6,637 bases of DNA from an uncultured Veillonella sp. (GTDB taxonomy: Bacteria > Bacillota > Negativicutes > Veillonellales > Veillonellaceae). Where the stretch lies: positions 1 to 6,637 of the forward strand of contig CAJZEE010000097.1 in the NCBI GenBank assembly GCA_915066865.1. The letters run 5' to 3'. Shown here in pieces: positions 1-6,440 of the stretch (position 1 is its first letter; each line of letters opens with the position of its first letter). Below the pieces are notes generated by a model, which was not told the origin of the DNA, did no database searches, and saw nothing but the letters and a program-made list of their open reading frames with translations. The position numbers were made by a program, and so were the translations under genes.

Positions 1-720
1 AGCCTCTAAGAAACCTTTATTAACCGTATTATAACGTTCCTCGATTTCATTCTCACCGCCATAAGATTTAACAATGACTATGTAGTTTAATAGCTCTTTA
101 ATGCTTGCATTAGAAGCCGCTACAGAACGGCGAACTTGACGGAATGCTTTACGAGAAAACTTTTGGAATACCCATATGATTATGCCCATTATTGGTAATA
201 AAATCGTCATGATAATCGCTAAAGGTACGTTAATAGCATACATAAATCCTAAAATACCGACAATCATTAGAACGCTACTCGCTAAATTCAGTAATACATC
301 TGTATATAAGGTACGCAAAGACTCTACATCATTTGTGATACGAGTTACCCAATTACCAATGGGTAATTTATAAAACTCATCATGGGACTTATGAAGTATT
401 TTTTGAAATATAATGGCACGTATATTATAAATAATTTTTTGTCCAAAGCTTTTCAAAAAATAATTTTCTACAAATATAAATAACACACTACCAATAATAG
501 TAAGACCATATATTACTGCATAATATTCGATAACATTAATATCGTTATTAGTAAATCCGAGATCAATAACTTGCTTAGTTAAATAAGGTCTTAAAAGCAA
601 TAGTATTAAATTGCCTGCTAGTGCAATGGTGGCTAACAATAAAATCCCCAAATAAGGCTTAATATACGCAGTTATATAGGAGAACAAAGCCCAATCATTT
701 TTAAAATTACGCTTTTTCAT
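1..720 (-). CDS. ABC exporter subunit, partial (membrane domain only; 3' end outside window)
   Basis: This is the second gene of a two-gene ABC exporter, reading off the left edge in frame. The 240 visible residues are the N-terminal part of a type IV (exporter-fold) membrane domain. Hydrophobic segments lie near residues 23-43, 66-84, 146-163 and 165-185. The stretch around residues 122-136 (GNWVTRITNDVESLR) is the typical G-x-x-x-x-R-x-x-N-D-V segment of a coupling-helix region. No nucleotide-binding domain is visible; it should lie beyond position 1. The start ATG (720-718) is set by a GGAGGGG ribosome binding site six bases upstream and overlaps the preceding gene by 14 bases, which points to translational coupling. 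By family knowledge, the partner of a subunit with a degenerate ATPase site usually carries the catalytic glutamate; that cannot be checked here. The substrate is unknown. Relatives are the YheI/YheH (BmrCD), TM287/288 and MdlAB type exporters. Confidence 0.95.
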   Translation of the reverse strand, partial: MKKRNFKNDWALFSYITAYIKPYLGILLLATIALAGNLILLLLRPYLTKQVIDLGFTNNDINVIEYYAVIYGLTIIGSVLFIFVENYFLKSFGQKIIYNIRAIIFQKILHKSHDEFYKLPIGNWVTRITNDVESLRTLYTDVLLNLASSVLMIVGILGFMYAINVPLAIIMTILLPIMGIIIWVFQKFSRKAFRQVRRSVAASNASIKELLNYIVIVKSYGGENEIEERYNTVNKGFLEA

Positions 721-2434
721 TACTAGCCCCTCCTTTCTGCGCTTCATATAAGGTGTGATATAAGCCTTTTTTAGCTAATAATTCTTCATGAGTACCTTCT
801 TCTACAATACGGCCCTCATCAAATACAAGGATTTTATCTGCTTTTTCTATAACCTCTAAACGCTGTGAAATGCACAATATAGTTTGTGCATTTACCGTAT
901 GTAATGTCTCTAAAATAGTATTTACTGTTACTGCATCTAAAGCTGAGAAACAATCATCTAATAATAAATATGGTGCATTTTTATAAAAACCTCGAGCCAT
1001 ATTAATACGTTGCTTTTGACCACCAGATAAGTCATGTCCTTCTTCTGCAAGAGTATGCAAGTCATTATCTACTAGATTACCTAAATCTCTATATAGGTCG
1101 GCTTTTTTAGCAGCCACCTCTACAGATTCATGCATAGATAAATCTTTACCAAATTTAATATTATCTTCAATAGTAGTACTCAATAAGTAAGATTGAGTGG
1201 GTACATAAGCTATTGAATTTCGAAGCTTAGATAAAGGTATATCTGAAATATCTTGGTTCCCAAAATAAATAGCTTTAGCGGGGCTTTGTTGCAAACCAAT
1301 GAGTAATTTAAAAAGCGTACTTTTACCAGAACCAGGTTTACCAACAATGCCTATAAAAGAGCCTTTACGAATAGTTGTAGATACTTGAGACAATGCATGA
1401 CCTTTAGAATTTTCATAATTAAAATCTAAATATCGTATATTAATATCCTCAAGTGGTAATACTTCAGTTGAGTCATCAATTGACTCTATTGGTAGTCGTA
1501 AGAAATCGGTAATACGATCTAAAGATGCCAAGCCTTTTTGTACAATCGAAATGAGTCCACCAAAGCCAATTAAAGGTCCTACGATTAGCATAATGAATGA
1601 GTTGATAGTTACAAATTCACCTATAGACATTTGACCATCTACAGCTAGGTGACCACATATAAAAATACTGATACTAATACAAATAAAAGGAGCAATTCTC
1701 GTTAACGGTGTTAGTACAGAGTCTAGTAAGGCAACCTCCATATTTTTCTTATAGTTCAATTTATTTATTTTTTCAAAAGAGTCAGAAATAATACGTTCTC
1801 GATTAAAGGCTCTAATTACATCTATACCTTGGAATAATTCTTGCCCAAATTCTGTCATATCACTATAACTAGCTTGAGCACTACGCTGTTTAGCACGTAA
1901 TTTTCTGCCCAACACAAATATTGCAACAATGATGAAGAATACAGGTGTCATGATTTTAAAAGCTAATAGACCATCTATTTTTTGTATTAAAATAATAGAT
2001 CCTACAATGGAATAAAATATAATATCCACCACGATCATAACACCTAAACCTAACGCTACACGAAGAGATGTAACATCATTTGTCATCAACGCCATAACTT
2101 TACCAGGTCCATTTGCCTCATAGTATGTTGTTTTTATTTGTAATGCTTTTCTACACAAAATTTCACGAAAAAGGTACTCCATACGACGGATGGAACCAAG
2201 TAAGGTGCGTCGCGAAATAACTTTTAGAATCGTTATAATAATAAATAATAAAATAAAATAAATAATATAATTGACTAAGCCCTCTTTATTTTGACTTAGT
2301 GTATCGATGGCATTACCAATGAATTGTGGAACAAATAAAAATGCTATATCAATAGCAATTAGCATAGTTAATCCGATGGCATACACCCAGCCTTCTCGGC
2401 GGAAAAACTGCATAAATAGCTCTATAGGTTTCAT
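707..2434 (-). CDS. Heterodimeric ABC exporter, membrane plus ATPase subunit (degenerate-site half)
   Basis: A complete 575-residue half-transporter, the usual length for the family. Six hydrophobic segments lie near residues 17-37, 54-74, 128-150, 158-176, 244-262 and 270-292. The nucleotide-binding domain follows: A-loop Tyr340, Walker A GKPGSGKST (365-373), Q-loop Gln414, signature LSGGQ (469-473), Walker B YLLLD (489-493) and D-loop SALD (497-500). The residue after Walker B is Asp494 instead of the catalytic Glu, and the switch histidine is replaced by Gln524 (ISQRL). These two substitutions together are known from one half of heterodimeric exporters such as TM287/288, where one ATP site is degenerate. 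The other half is the overlapping gene at 1-720. The pair probably sits in the cytoplasmic membrane and exports drugs, lipids or peptides; the substrate cannot be told from sequence. The ATG start has a GAGAGG site four bases upstream. The gene is AT-rich, suggesting modest expression. Confidence 0.95.
   Translation of the reverse strand: MKPIELFMQFFRREGWVYAIGLTMLIAIDIAFLFVPQFIGNAIDTLSQNKEGLVNYIIYFILLFIIITILKVISRRTLLGSIRRMEYLFREILCRKALQIKTTYYEANGPGKVMALMTNDVTSLRVALGLGVMIVVDIIFYSIVGSIILIQKIDGLLAFKIMTPVFFIIVAIFVLGRKLRAKQRSAQASYSDMTEFGQELFQGIDVIRAFNRERIISDSFEKINKLNYKKNMEVALLDSVLTPLTRIAPFICISISIFICGHLAVDGQMSIGEFVTINSFIMLIVGPLIGFGGLISIVQKGLASLDRITDFLRLPIESIDDSTEVLPLEDINIRYLDFNYENSKGHALSQVSTTIRKGSFIGIVGKPGSGKSTLFKLLIGLQQSPAKAIYFGNQDISDIPLSKLRNSIAYVPTQSYLLSTTIEDNIKFGKDLSMHESVEVAAKKADLYRDLGNLVDNDLHTLAEEGHDLSGGQKQRINMARGFYKNAPYLLLDDCFSALDAVTVNTILETLHTVNAQTILCISQRLEVIEKADKILVFDEGRIVEEGTHEELLAKKGLYHTLYEAQKGGASNEKA
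727..733 (-). promoter_or_regulatory. Ribosome binding site of the second ABC gene, inside the first
   Basis: GGAGGGG on the minus strand lies six bases before the ATG at 720 and within the last codons of the upstream ABC gene. It fixes the start of the downstream gene and produces the 14-base overlap (707-720), as expected for coupled translation of two subunits made in equal amounts. Confidence 0.75.
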
Positions 2435-2465
2435 AGGACCTCTCAGTTAAATTTCTATATTACAA

Positions 2466-2478
2466 GATTATCATTATT
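2466..2478 (-). promoter_or_regulatory. Fur-box-like site in the ABC operon leader (candidate)
   Basis: The minus strand reads AATAATGATAATC. Twelve contiguous bases match the first part of the classical 19-base Fur box GATAATGATAATCATTATC; the right-hand part does not match. It lies just downstream of the predicted start of ABC transcription, where a repressor could block elongation or initiation. The region is very AT-rich, so a chance match is quite possible, and no Fur gene is visible in the window. Confidence 0.25.
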
Positions 2479-2494
2479 TAAATATACTCCTTAT

Positions 2495-2523
2495 AGTATA
2501 CACATTTTTTTCATATATCTTAA
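2495..2523 (-). promoter_or_regulatory. Probable sigma-70-type promoter of the ABC operon
   Basis: On the minus strand, TTAAGA (2518-2523) and TATACT (2495-2500) are separated by 17 bases. The -10 matches the consensus at five of six positions and the -35 at four of six. It would give a leader of about 55 bases before the ATG at 2434. The region is AT-rich, so other -10-like sequences occur and this assignment is tentative. Confidence 0.4.
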
Positions 2524-2624
2524 TACACCTATACGTATATAATGTAGTTATAAGATATTTTCTTGATTATGAACCCAATAATATACTATTTATTCCCTTA
2601 CAAACACTATATCGAATTTTTTAG

Positions 2625-2653
2625 TTTACTTATGGTAATGTAAATGTTATACT
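2625..2653 (+). promoter_or_regulatory. Probable promoter of tpx, extended -10
   Basis: TTTACT (2625-2630) and TATACT (2648-2653) are separated by 17 bases, and a TG dinucleotide at 2645-2646 makes an extended -10 (TGTTATACT). Transcription would begin near 2660, leaving a 5' untranslated region of about 57 bases. A short inverted repeat, TTTAC (2625-2629) and GTAAA (2640-2644), overlaps the -35 and spacer and might be a regulator site, but I cannot assign it to a known family. Confidence 0.55.
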
Positions 2654-2660
2654 ATGCATA

Positions 2661-2675
2661 GATACAAAACGTATC
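2661..2675 (+). repeat. Small inverted repeat at the predicted 5' end of the tpx transcript
   Basis: GATAC and GTATC flank the five bases AAAAC. The repeat begins right at the predicted transcription start of tpx, so it could be a 5'-end stem-loop that protects the mRNA or a small operator. The stem is only five pairs, so chance is a real alternative. Confidence 0.3.
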
Positions 2676-2716
2676 CTTACATAAATTAGAATTAAAACTC
2701 TTAGGAGGAATACAAC

Positions 2717-3232
2717 ATGGAAAAACGTACTGGTGTAGTAACATTTGCAGGTGGCCCTATCACATTGGTTGGTCCAGAAGTTAAAGTAGGTCAACAAGCT
2801 CCTGACTTCACAGTTTTAAGCAACGACTTACAAGCTAAAACATTAAAAGATTTCGAAGGTAAAGTAAAAGTTATCTCCGTTGTTCCTTCCCTTGATACAG
2901 GCGTTTGTGACGCTCAAACTCGTTGGTTCAACCAAGATGCTACAGCACTTTCTGATGATGTTGTAGTATTGACAATTTCTATGGACTTACCTTTCGCTCA
3001 AAAACGTTGGTGTGGCGCTGCTGGCGTAGATAAAGTTATTACTTTGTCTGACCACAAAGACGCTTCCTTCGGTGAAAACTATGGCTTCTTGATCGAAGAA
3101 CTTCGTCTTTTAACTCGTGGCGTAGTAGTAATCAACAAAGAAAATAAAGTAACTTATGTTGAATACGTACCTGAAGTAACTCAAGCAGTTAACTTCGATG
3201 CTGCATTAGAAGCAATTAAAGCTGATATCTAA
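2717..3232 (+). CDS. tpx: Thiol peroxidase (Tpx, atypical 2-Cys peroxiredoxin)
   Basis: A 171-residue protein, the normal length for Tpx. The enzyme reduces hydrogen peroxide and alkyl hydroperoxides, usually with electrons from thioredoxin. The peroxidatic cysteine is Cys64 in the motif SLDTGVCDAQTRWFN, with Thr61 beside it and Arg134 (LLTRGVVVI) as the expected active-site arginine. The resolving cysteine is Cys99 in FAQKRWCGAAG, so both cysteines are present and an intramolecular disulfide is expected. The N-terminus is soluble with no signal peptide, so it should act in the cytoplasm. AGGAGG at 2703-2708 lies eight bases before the ATG. The gene has its own promoter and a strong terminator, so it is probably monocistronic. 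Codon choice is more GC-containing and more uniform than in the neighbouring ABC and psiE genes, as expected for an abundant protein. It diverges from an ABC exporter with no obvious functional link. Confidence 0.98.
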   Translation: MEKRTGVVTFAGGPITLVGPEVKVGQQAPDFTVLSNDLQAKTLKDFEGKVKVISVVPSLDTGVCDAQTRWFNQDATALSDDVVVLTISMDLPFAQKRWCGAAGVDKVITLSDHKDASFGENYGFLIEELRLLTRGVVVINKENKVTYVEYVPEVTQAVNFDAALEAIKADI

Positions 3233-3271
3233 TCCTTAGAGATTCTCTTGATTATACTGTGGTGTAATCGT

Positions 3272-3301
3272 AAAAAGACCGTACGGTGTACGGTCTTTTT
3301 T
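3272..3301 (+). terminator. Intrinsic terminator of tpx
   Basis: A perfect inverted repeat: AAAAAGACCGTAC (3272-3284), loop GGT, GTACGGTCTTTTT (3288-3300), with the T run continuing to 3301. It begins 39 bases after the tpx stop codon. The A run on the left would also give a U tract in the opposite direction, but no minus-strand gene ends here. Confidence 0.93.
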
Positions 3302-3304
3302 ATG

Positions 3305-3313
3305 TGGTATAGT
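3305..3313 (+). promoter_or_regulatory. Candidate extended -10 promoter of psiE
   Basis: TGGTATAGT is an extended -10 element (TGn plus TATAGT) about 30 bases before the psiE start codon. No good -35 is visible: the expected position falls inside the tpx terminator stem. psiE may therefore depend on this weak promoter, on read-through from tpx, or on an activator. Confidence 0.35.
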
Positions 3314-3343
3314 ATTTAGATATTTATTGTAGGTGAATTATAT

Positions 3344-3739
3344 ATGTGGATACGTATTTCTAAATTATTATTAACTATAAAAAATATAGCCCTTGTAGGA
3401 GTAGGCATTGCACTTTGTATTGCCCTCATTAATACTTTAATTAGTCTAGGATTTATTACGTGGGCAAATATCCAAGGTTATAGTACTTACTCTTTATTAA
3501 TTGAAGAATTAATTACCTTCTTCTTATACTTTGAGTTTATTGCTCTCATCGTAAAATACTTTAAAAATAACTTCCACTTTCCTCTTGATTTCTTTTTGTA
3601 TATTGGGATTACAGCAATTGTAAGACTTCTAATTATTGACCATGAATCTGCATTTGATAATTTAATTTGGTCCGTTGCGATTTTTGTACTCGTATGTAGT
3701 TTAGTATTAGTAGAAAAGTTTATAGGACATAACGAGTAA
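3344..3739 (+). CDS. psiE: PsiE family membrane protein
   Basis: A 131-residue, strongly hydrophobic protein with four likely membrane helices near residues 14-37, 50-71, 80-98 and 106-123. I recognise it as PsiE from the conserved core FFLYFEFIALIVKYF (59-73), FHFPLD (77-82) and YIGITAIVRLLIIDH (86-100), which closely resembles the E. coli protein of about 136 residues as I recall it. In E. coli, psiE is induced by phosphate starvation through PhoB, but the biochemical role of the family is unknown. AGGTGA (3331-3336) lies seven bases before the ATG. The gene sits about 40 bases after the tpx terminator and ends at a bidirectional terminator, so it is probably a single-gene unit. I see no clear Pho box in the short upstream region, so phosphate control should not be assumed here. 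Confidence 0.92.
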   Translation: MWIRISKLLLTIKNIALVGVGIALCIALINTLISLGFITWANIQGYSTYSLLIEELITFFLYFEFIALIVKYFKNNFHFPLDFFLYIGITAIVRLLIIDHESAFDNLIWSVAIFVLVCSLVLVEKFIGHNE

Positions 3740-3778
3740 TAGCTTTAACGACTAAATTATAAAAAAGTTAATATGAAT

Positions 3779-3811
3779 AAAAGGGCTCCTATAAATGTAG
3801 GAGCCCTTTTT
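3779..3811. terminator. Bidirectional intrinsic terminator between psiE and glutamine synthetase
   Basis: A 13-pair stem, AAAAGGGCTCCTA (3779-3791) with TAGGAGCCCTTTT (3798-3810), around a six-base loop. It is followed by a T run on the plus strand and by TTTTATT on the minus strand. It lies 39 bases after psiE and about 22 bases after the end of the convergent glutamine synthetase gene, so it can end both transcripts. Confidence 0.93.
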
Positions 3812-3832
3812 GAGCAATAAGATCAACCGATA

Positions 3833-5737
3833 TTAGAAGATATTTTTTGCATAGTTAGAATATTTAGCTTCTAATTCTTCCATTTTATCGTTCATTTCAA
3901 TTTGCAATTGAGATGCTAAGTCATATTCACCAGCATTAAGTGCATCGATTAAACGAGTGAATAAAGATTTGCGATCATCGCTATCTTTAGCAAGATAGAA
4001 ACGTAAGTCATTAACTTCTGCAAAACGTTTATCATCTACACTATTACGGCTATCAGTATGAATAGCTACCATCTTACGAACTGTATCAAGATTATCAGGA
4101 ATTAAGCGGTGAGCCAATACAAGTTTCCAACGTTTCAAGATAGATGCGATGAAGGAATCCATCAAGTCTTTAGCGAATGCATTGCCTTGAGCTAATGTTT
4201 CAACTAATTCAGGATTGTTATGGTAACCTTTAATATTTTCCCATACAGTGGCTGGTGCAACACCAAACATTTGATTACGTTCTTCTTGAGTGAAATCATC
4301 GAATACGTCTTTTTCTGTACGATATGCACGATTTGTAGCAAGGTAATCAGCAGATTCACCCACTTCTTTGGAAAGCTCTGCTTCTAATTGTGCTTGTGTT
4401 TTACCAGATGTAATAGCATATTTCATACCATCAAATGCAGAGATGAAGATCAATGCTAATGCAGTATATGTATTTGTGTAAGGGTTTGGAGAACGCAATT
4501 CATAACGTGTAGCCATAGGGTTGTCGATATCACGAATCAAACCACAAAGGATTGTACGGTTACGGCTTGGTTCGGAAGGATCAGTACCTAAAGATGTAAC
4601 GATACATACAGGAGCTTCGAAGCCAGGTTTTAAACGATTTAAGGAGTCTGTTGTAGAACTGATAAATGGATTGATTGCTTCATAGTGTTTCAATAACCCC
4701 ATGATAGCACCAATACCTAAGGAGCTAGCAGATTCTTTACGCATATCTTCTGGGCTGAACAAGTTTACAAGTTTACCAGATTTCAATTTAGCCATAACAC
4801 CAAAGTGTGTATGTTCACCAGAACCAGCTACGCCAATAATAGGTTTTGCATTGAATGTTACATCAAGACCATTTTCACGGAACACTTCACGAACGATAAT
4901 ACGAGCTTGTAATTCATTATCTGCTGTTTGTAATGGGTTATTAGAGAATTTCCAGTCAATTTCTAATTGTTCTAAAACAACTGCTTCATGACCATCTTCA
5001 TCAAGTTTAGCTTTAACGCCACCTACTTCTTTATGGCCCATTTCTGCAACCATACCATATTGGTCTAAGCGTTCAACTGCTTGTTCTAAGGCAGTACGAA
5101 CTGTACCATGAGTACGTTGCCAGTATTGTTCTTGTAATTTTTGAGATACGGACAATTCTTTTTTAGTAACAGTTCTAGATGGAGTTTTTACCCAGAATTC
5201 CAATTCTGTAGCAGATGTAAAGATAATATCTACAACGTCATCAGCTTTCACATGAGGCATACCAGGTAGACCATGTTCTTTAATCAAGGATAATAGTTCT
5301 GTACGAACATAATCACAGCTGTTTTTTAAGATAGAACGAGAGTCAACATAACGGTAGTTATGCATCAAGAATGCAGGAATACGAAGTGTACCAGTTGGTA
5401 AACCTGTTGCTTCATCGATATTTTCATAGTTATAATCAACAAACCAGTTTACACTTGGATCGCCCCACATATCTACACGTGCATTATTCAATGTGGCGAT
5501 ATTTGTAAGTACTACAGAAGAACCATCTGTTTGAACAGCACGACCTTCGAAGAATGCTTCATAATCATCAAAGAATGCTGCCATAGGGATTTTTTCATCT
5601 GTATCATTACCAGCTAAATCAATACCTACAAGAGATACGAATTTAATTTCTGGATGTTGTTCTAATAGTGCAAGAACGCCTTCCTTACCATATTGACCAG
5701 CTGGAATATAATACAATAAATCTTTAGTATTTGTCAT
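3833..5737 (-). CDS. glnA: Glutamine synthetase, long GSI-like form
   Basis: A 634-residue enzyme that should make glutamine from glutamate, ammonia and ATP. The N-terminal beta-grasp part spans about residues 28-102 and includes QTDGSSV (69-75). Metal- and substrate-site motifs follow in family order: TELEFW (177-182), MGHKEVGG (233-240, Glu237), EQLEIDW (256-262, Glu259), AGSGEHTHF (304-312, His309 and His311), NRLKPGFEAP (367-376, Glu374), EPSRNR (389-394) and TRYELRSPNPY (410-420, Glu413 and Arg415). It is much longer than ordinary GSI (about 440-470 residues) and shorter than GSIII (about 700), and lacks the GSIII motif region. The extra length comes from insertions around 110-230 and a tail after about 545. 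The adenylylation-site motif NLYDLP of proteobacterial GSI is absent. Position 308 is Glu where GSI usually has Met. AGGAGG (5745-5750) lies seven bases before the ATG. It has its own promoter and a leader hairpin. The symbol is used in its general sense. Confidence 0.93.
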   Translation of the reverse strand: MTNTKDLLYYIPAGQYGKEGVLALLEQHPEIKFVSLVGIDLAGNDTDEKIPMAAFFDDYEAFFEGRAVQTDGSSVVLTNIATLNNARVDMWGDPSVNWFVDYNYENIDEATGLPTGTLRIPAFLMHNYRYVDSRSILKNSCDYVRTELLSLIKEHGLPGMPHVKADDVVDIIFTSATELEFWVKTPSRTVTKKELSVSQKLQEQYWQRTHGTVRTALEQAVERLDQYGMVAEMGHKEVGGVKAKLDEDGHEAVVLEQLEIDWKFSNNPLQTADNELQARIIVREVFRENGLDVTFNAKPIIGVAGSGEHTHFGVMAKLKSGKLVNLFSPEDMRKESASSLGIGAIMGLLKHYEAINPFISSTTDSLNRLKPGFEAPVCIVTSLGTDPSEPSRNRTILCGLIRDIDNPMATRYELRSPNPYTNTYTALALIFISAFDGMKYAITSGKTQAQLEAELSKEVGESADYLATNRAYRTEKDVFDDFTQEERNQMFGVAPATVWENIKGYHNNPELVETLAQGNAFAKDLMDSFIASILKRWKLVLAHRLIPDNLDTVRKMVAIHTDSRNSVDDKRFAEVNDLRFYLAKDSDDRKSLFTRLIDALNAGEYDLASQLQIEMNDKMEELEAKYSNYAKNIF

Positions 5738-5750
5738 AATGGTTCCTCCT

Positions 5751-5809
5751 AAAAATAAAAAGACTCCAACAAATAGATATATATTTCTATATATCTAAAG
5801 TGGAGTCTT
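5751..5809 (-). terminator. Terminator-like hairpin in the glutamine synthetase leader (candidate attenuator)
   Basis: Read on the minus strand, AAGACTCCA (5809-5801) pairs with TGGAGTCTT (5768-5760). Inside it, a second perfect 10-pair stem (5797-5788 with 5783-5774) closes on the tetraloop GAAA. The hairpin runs straight into TTTTTATTTTT and then into the AGGAGG of the glutamine synthetase gene. It lies downstream of the promoter and upstream of the gene, which is the layout of a transcription attenuator. It could instead simply stabilise the mRNA. No known riboswitch or T-box motif is recognisable in the roughly 92-base leader. Confidence 0.7.
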
Positions 5810-5835
5810 CGTTGACCAATTATTTTGTTGAAATC

Positions 5836-5865
5836 ATAATATCATACAGTGAAAATACATGTCAA
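5836..5865 (-). promoter_or_regulatory. Strong promoter of the glutamine synthetase gene
   Basis: On the minus strand there is a perfect -35 TTGACA (5865-5860), an 18-base spacer and TATTAT (5841-5836). TGA directly before the -10 makes it an extended -10. Transcription should start near 5829, giving a leader of about 92 bases. This is the best promoter in the window. Confidence 0.75.
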
Positions 5866-5891
5866 TAACTTTCTATAGAATTTCATAATTT

Positions 5892-5911
5892 TCTTAACTA
5901 TGGGGTTAAGA
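5892..5911. repeat. Inverted repeat between yqeY and the glutamine synthetase promoter
   Basis: TCTTAAC (5892-5898) and GTTAAGA (5905-5911) flank a six-base loop. It is AT-rich and not followed by a T run on the minus strand, so it is a poor intrinsic terminator for yqeY. I see no better terminator in the 5866-5975 stretch. It lies about 30 bases upstream of the glutamine synthetase -35, so it could be a regulator site for that gene. Confidence 0.35.
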
Positions 5912-5975
5912 GTTCAATTTTGATGTATCGAAAATACTGACTATATGAAATATTTACTTCTATATTTATAATTGA

Positions 5976-6419
5976 TTATCCAAGTAATTCTTTAACGATA
6001 TTATTAACTACTTTACCATCTGCACGGCCTTTAGTTTTTGGCATTACATGTTTCATAACATTACCCATGTTTACAGCATCGCCACAAGCTGCAATAGCTT
6101 CTTTTACAACAGTGCGGATTTCATCTTCACTCATTTGAGCTGGTAAATATTTTTGAAGCACAGCCATCTCTTCTTTTACATGAGAGATCAAATCTTCACG
6201 GCCAGCTTTTTCAAACTCAGTTAAAGAATCTTGACGAGTTTTCATTTCTTTTGCCAAAATACCAAGAATACCATTATCATCAAGTTCTACTTTATCATTG
6301 ATTTCTGTATTTTTAATAGCACTATTAACCATGCGAATTACAGAAAGAGCAGTTTTACCTTCTTCACGTGCTTTCATAGCCGCTTTCATATCTTCTTTTA
6401 ATTGATCTTTTAAGCTCAT
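5976..6419 (-). CDS. yqeY: YqeY (GatB/YqeY domain) protein
   Basis: A 147-residue, charged, mostly helical soluble protein, the usual length for the YqeY family. The N-terminus (SLKDQLKEDMKAAMKAR, residues 2-18) and the segment ALSVIRMVNSAIKN are typical of the family. The second half has the helical domain related to the tail of the GatB amidotransferase subunit, including LQKYLPAQMSEDEI and the ending VMPKTKGRADGKVVN. GatB binds tRNA through this domain, and YqeY is thought to act around tRNA, but its real function is not established. AGGAGG (6429-6424) lies four bases before the ATG, a rather short spacing. The gene follows rpsU directly, the same order as in Bacillus subtilis and many Firmicutes. 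There is almost no room for a separate promoter, so it probably depends on read-through past the hairpin after rpsU. Confidence 0.95.
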   Translation of the reverse strand: MSLKDQLKEDMKAAMKAREEGKTALSVIRMVNSAIKNTEINDKVELDDNGILGILAKEMKTRQDSLTEFEKAGREDLISHVKEEMAVLQKYLPAQMSEDEIRTVVKEAIAACGDAVNMGNVMKHVMPKTKGRADGKVVNNIVKELLG

Positions 6420-6440
6420 AGTTCCTCCTATTTTATATAT

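Noticed and set aside
176..373. Plus-strand open reading frame of 65 codons
   Set aside because: It lies entirely antisense to the conserved ABC membrane domain, has no good ribosome binding site and resembles no family I know.
2530..2543. Palindrome TATACGTATA and an overlapping perfect TATAAT on the plus strand, as a second tpx promoter
   Set aside because: No acceptable -35 lies 16-18 bases upstream, and such sequences are frequent by chance in this AT-rich region; the promoter at 2625-2653 is better placed.
4701..4991. Plus-strand open reading frame of 96 codons
   Set aside because: It is antisense to the catalytic core of glutamine synthetase; its reading is explained by the codon pattern of that gene.
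5738..5829. Glutamine synthetase leader as a T-box, ANTAR target or known glutamine riboswitch
   Set aside because: The leader is too short for a T-box with its own terminator, there is no pair of hexaloop hairpins, and no conserved riboswitch core is recognisable by eye.
5892..5911. Inverted repeat as the intrinsic terminator of yqeY
   Set aside because: The stem has only two G-C pairs and no T run follows it on the minus strand, so I list it only as a repeat.
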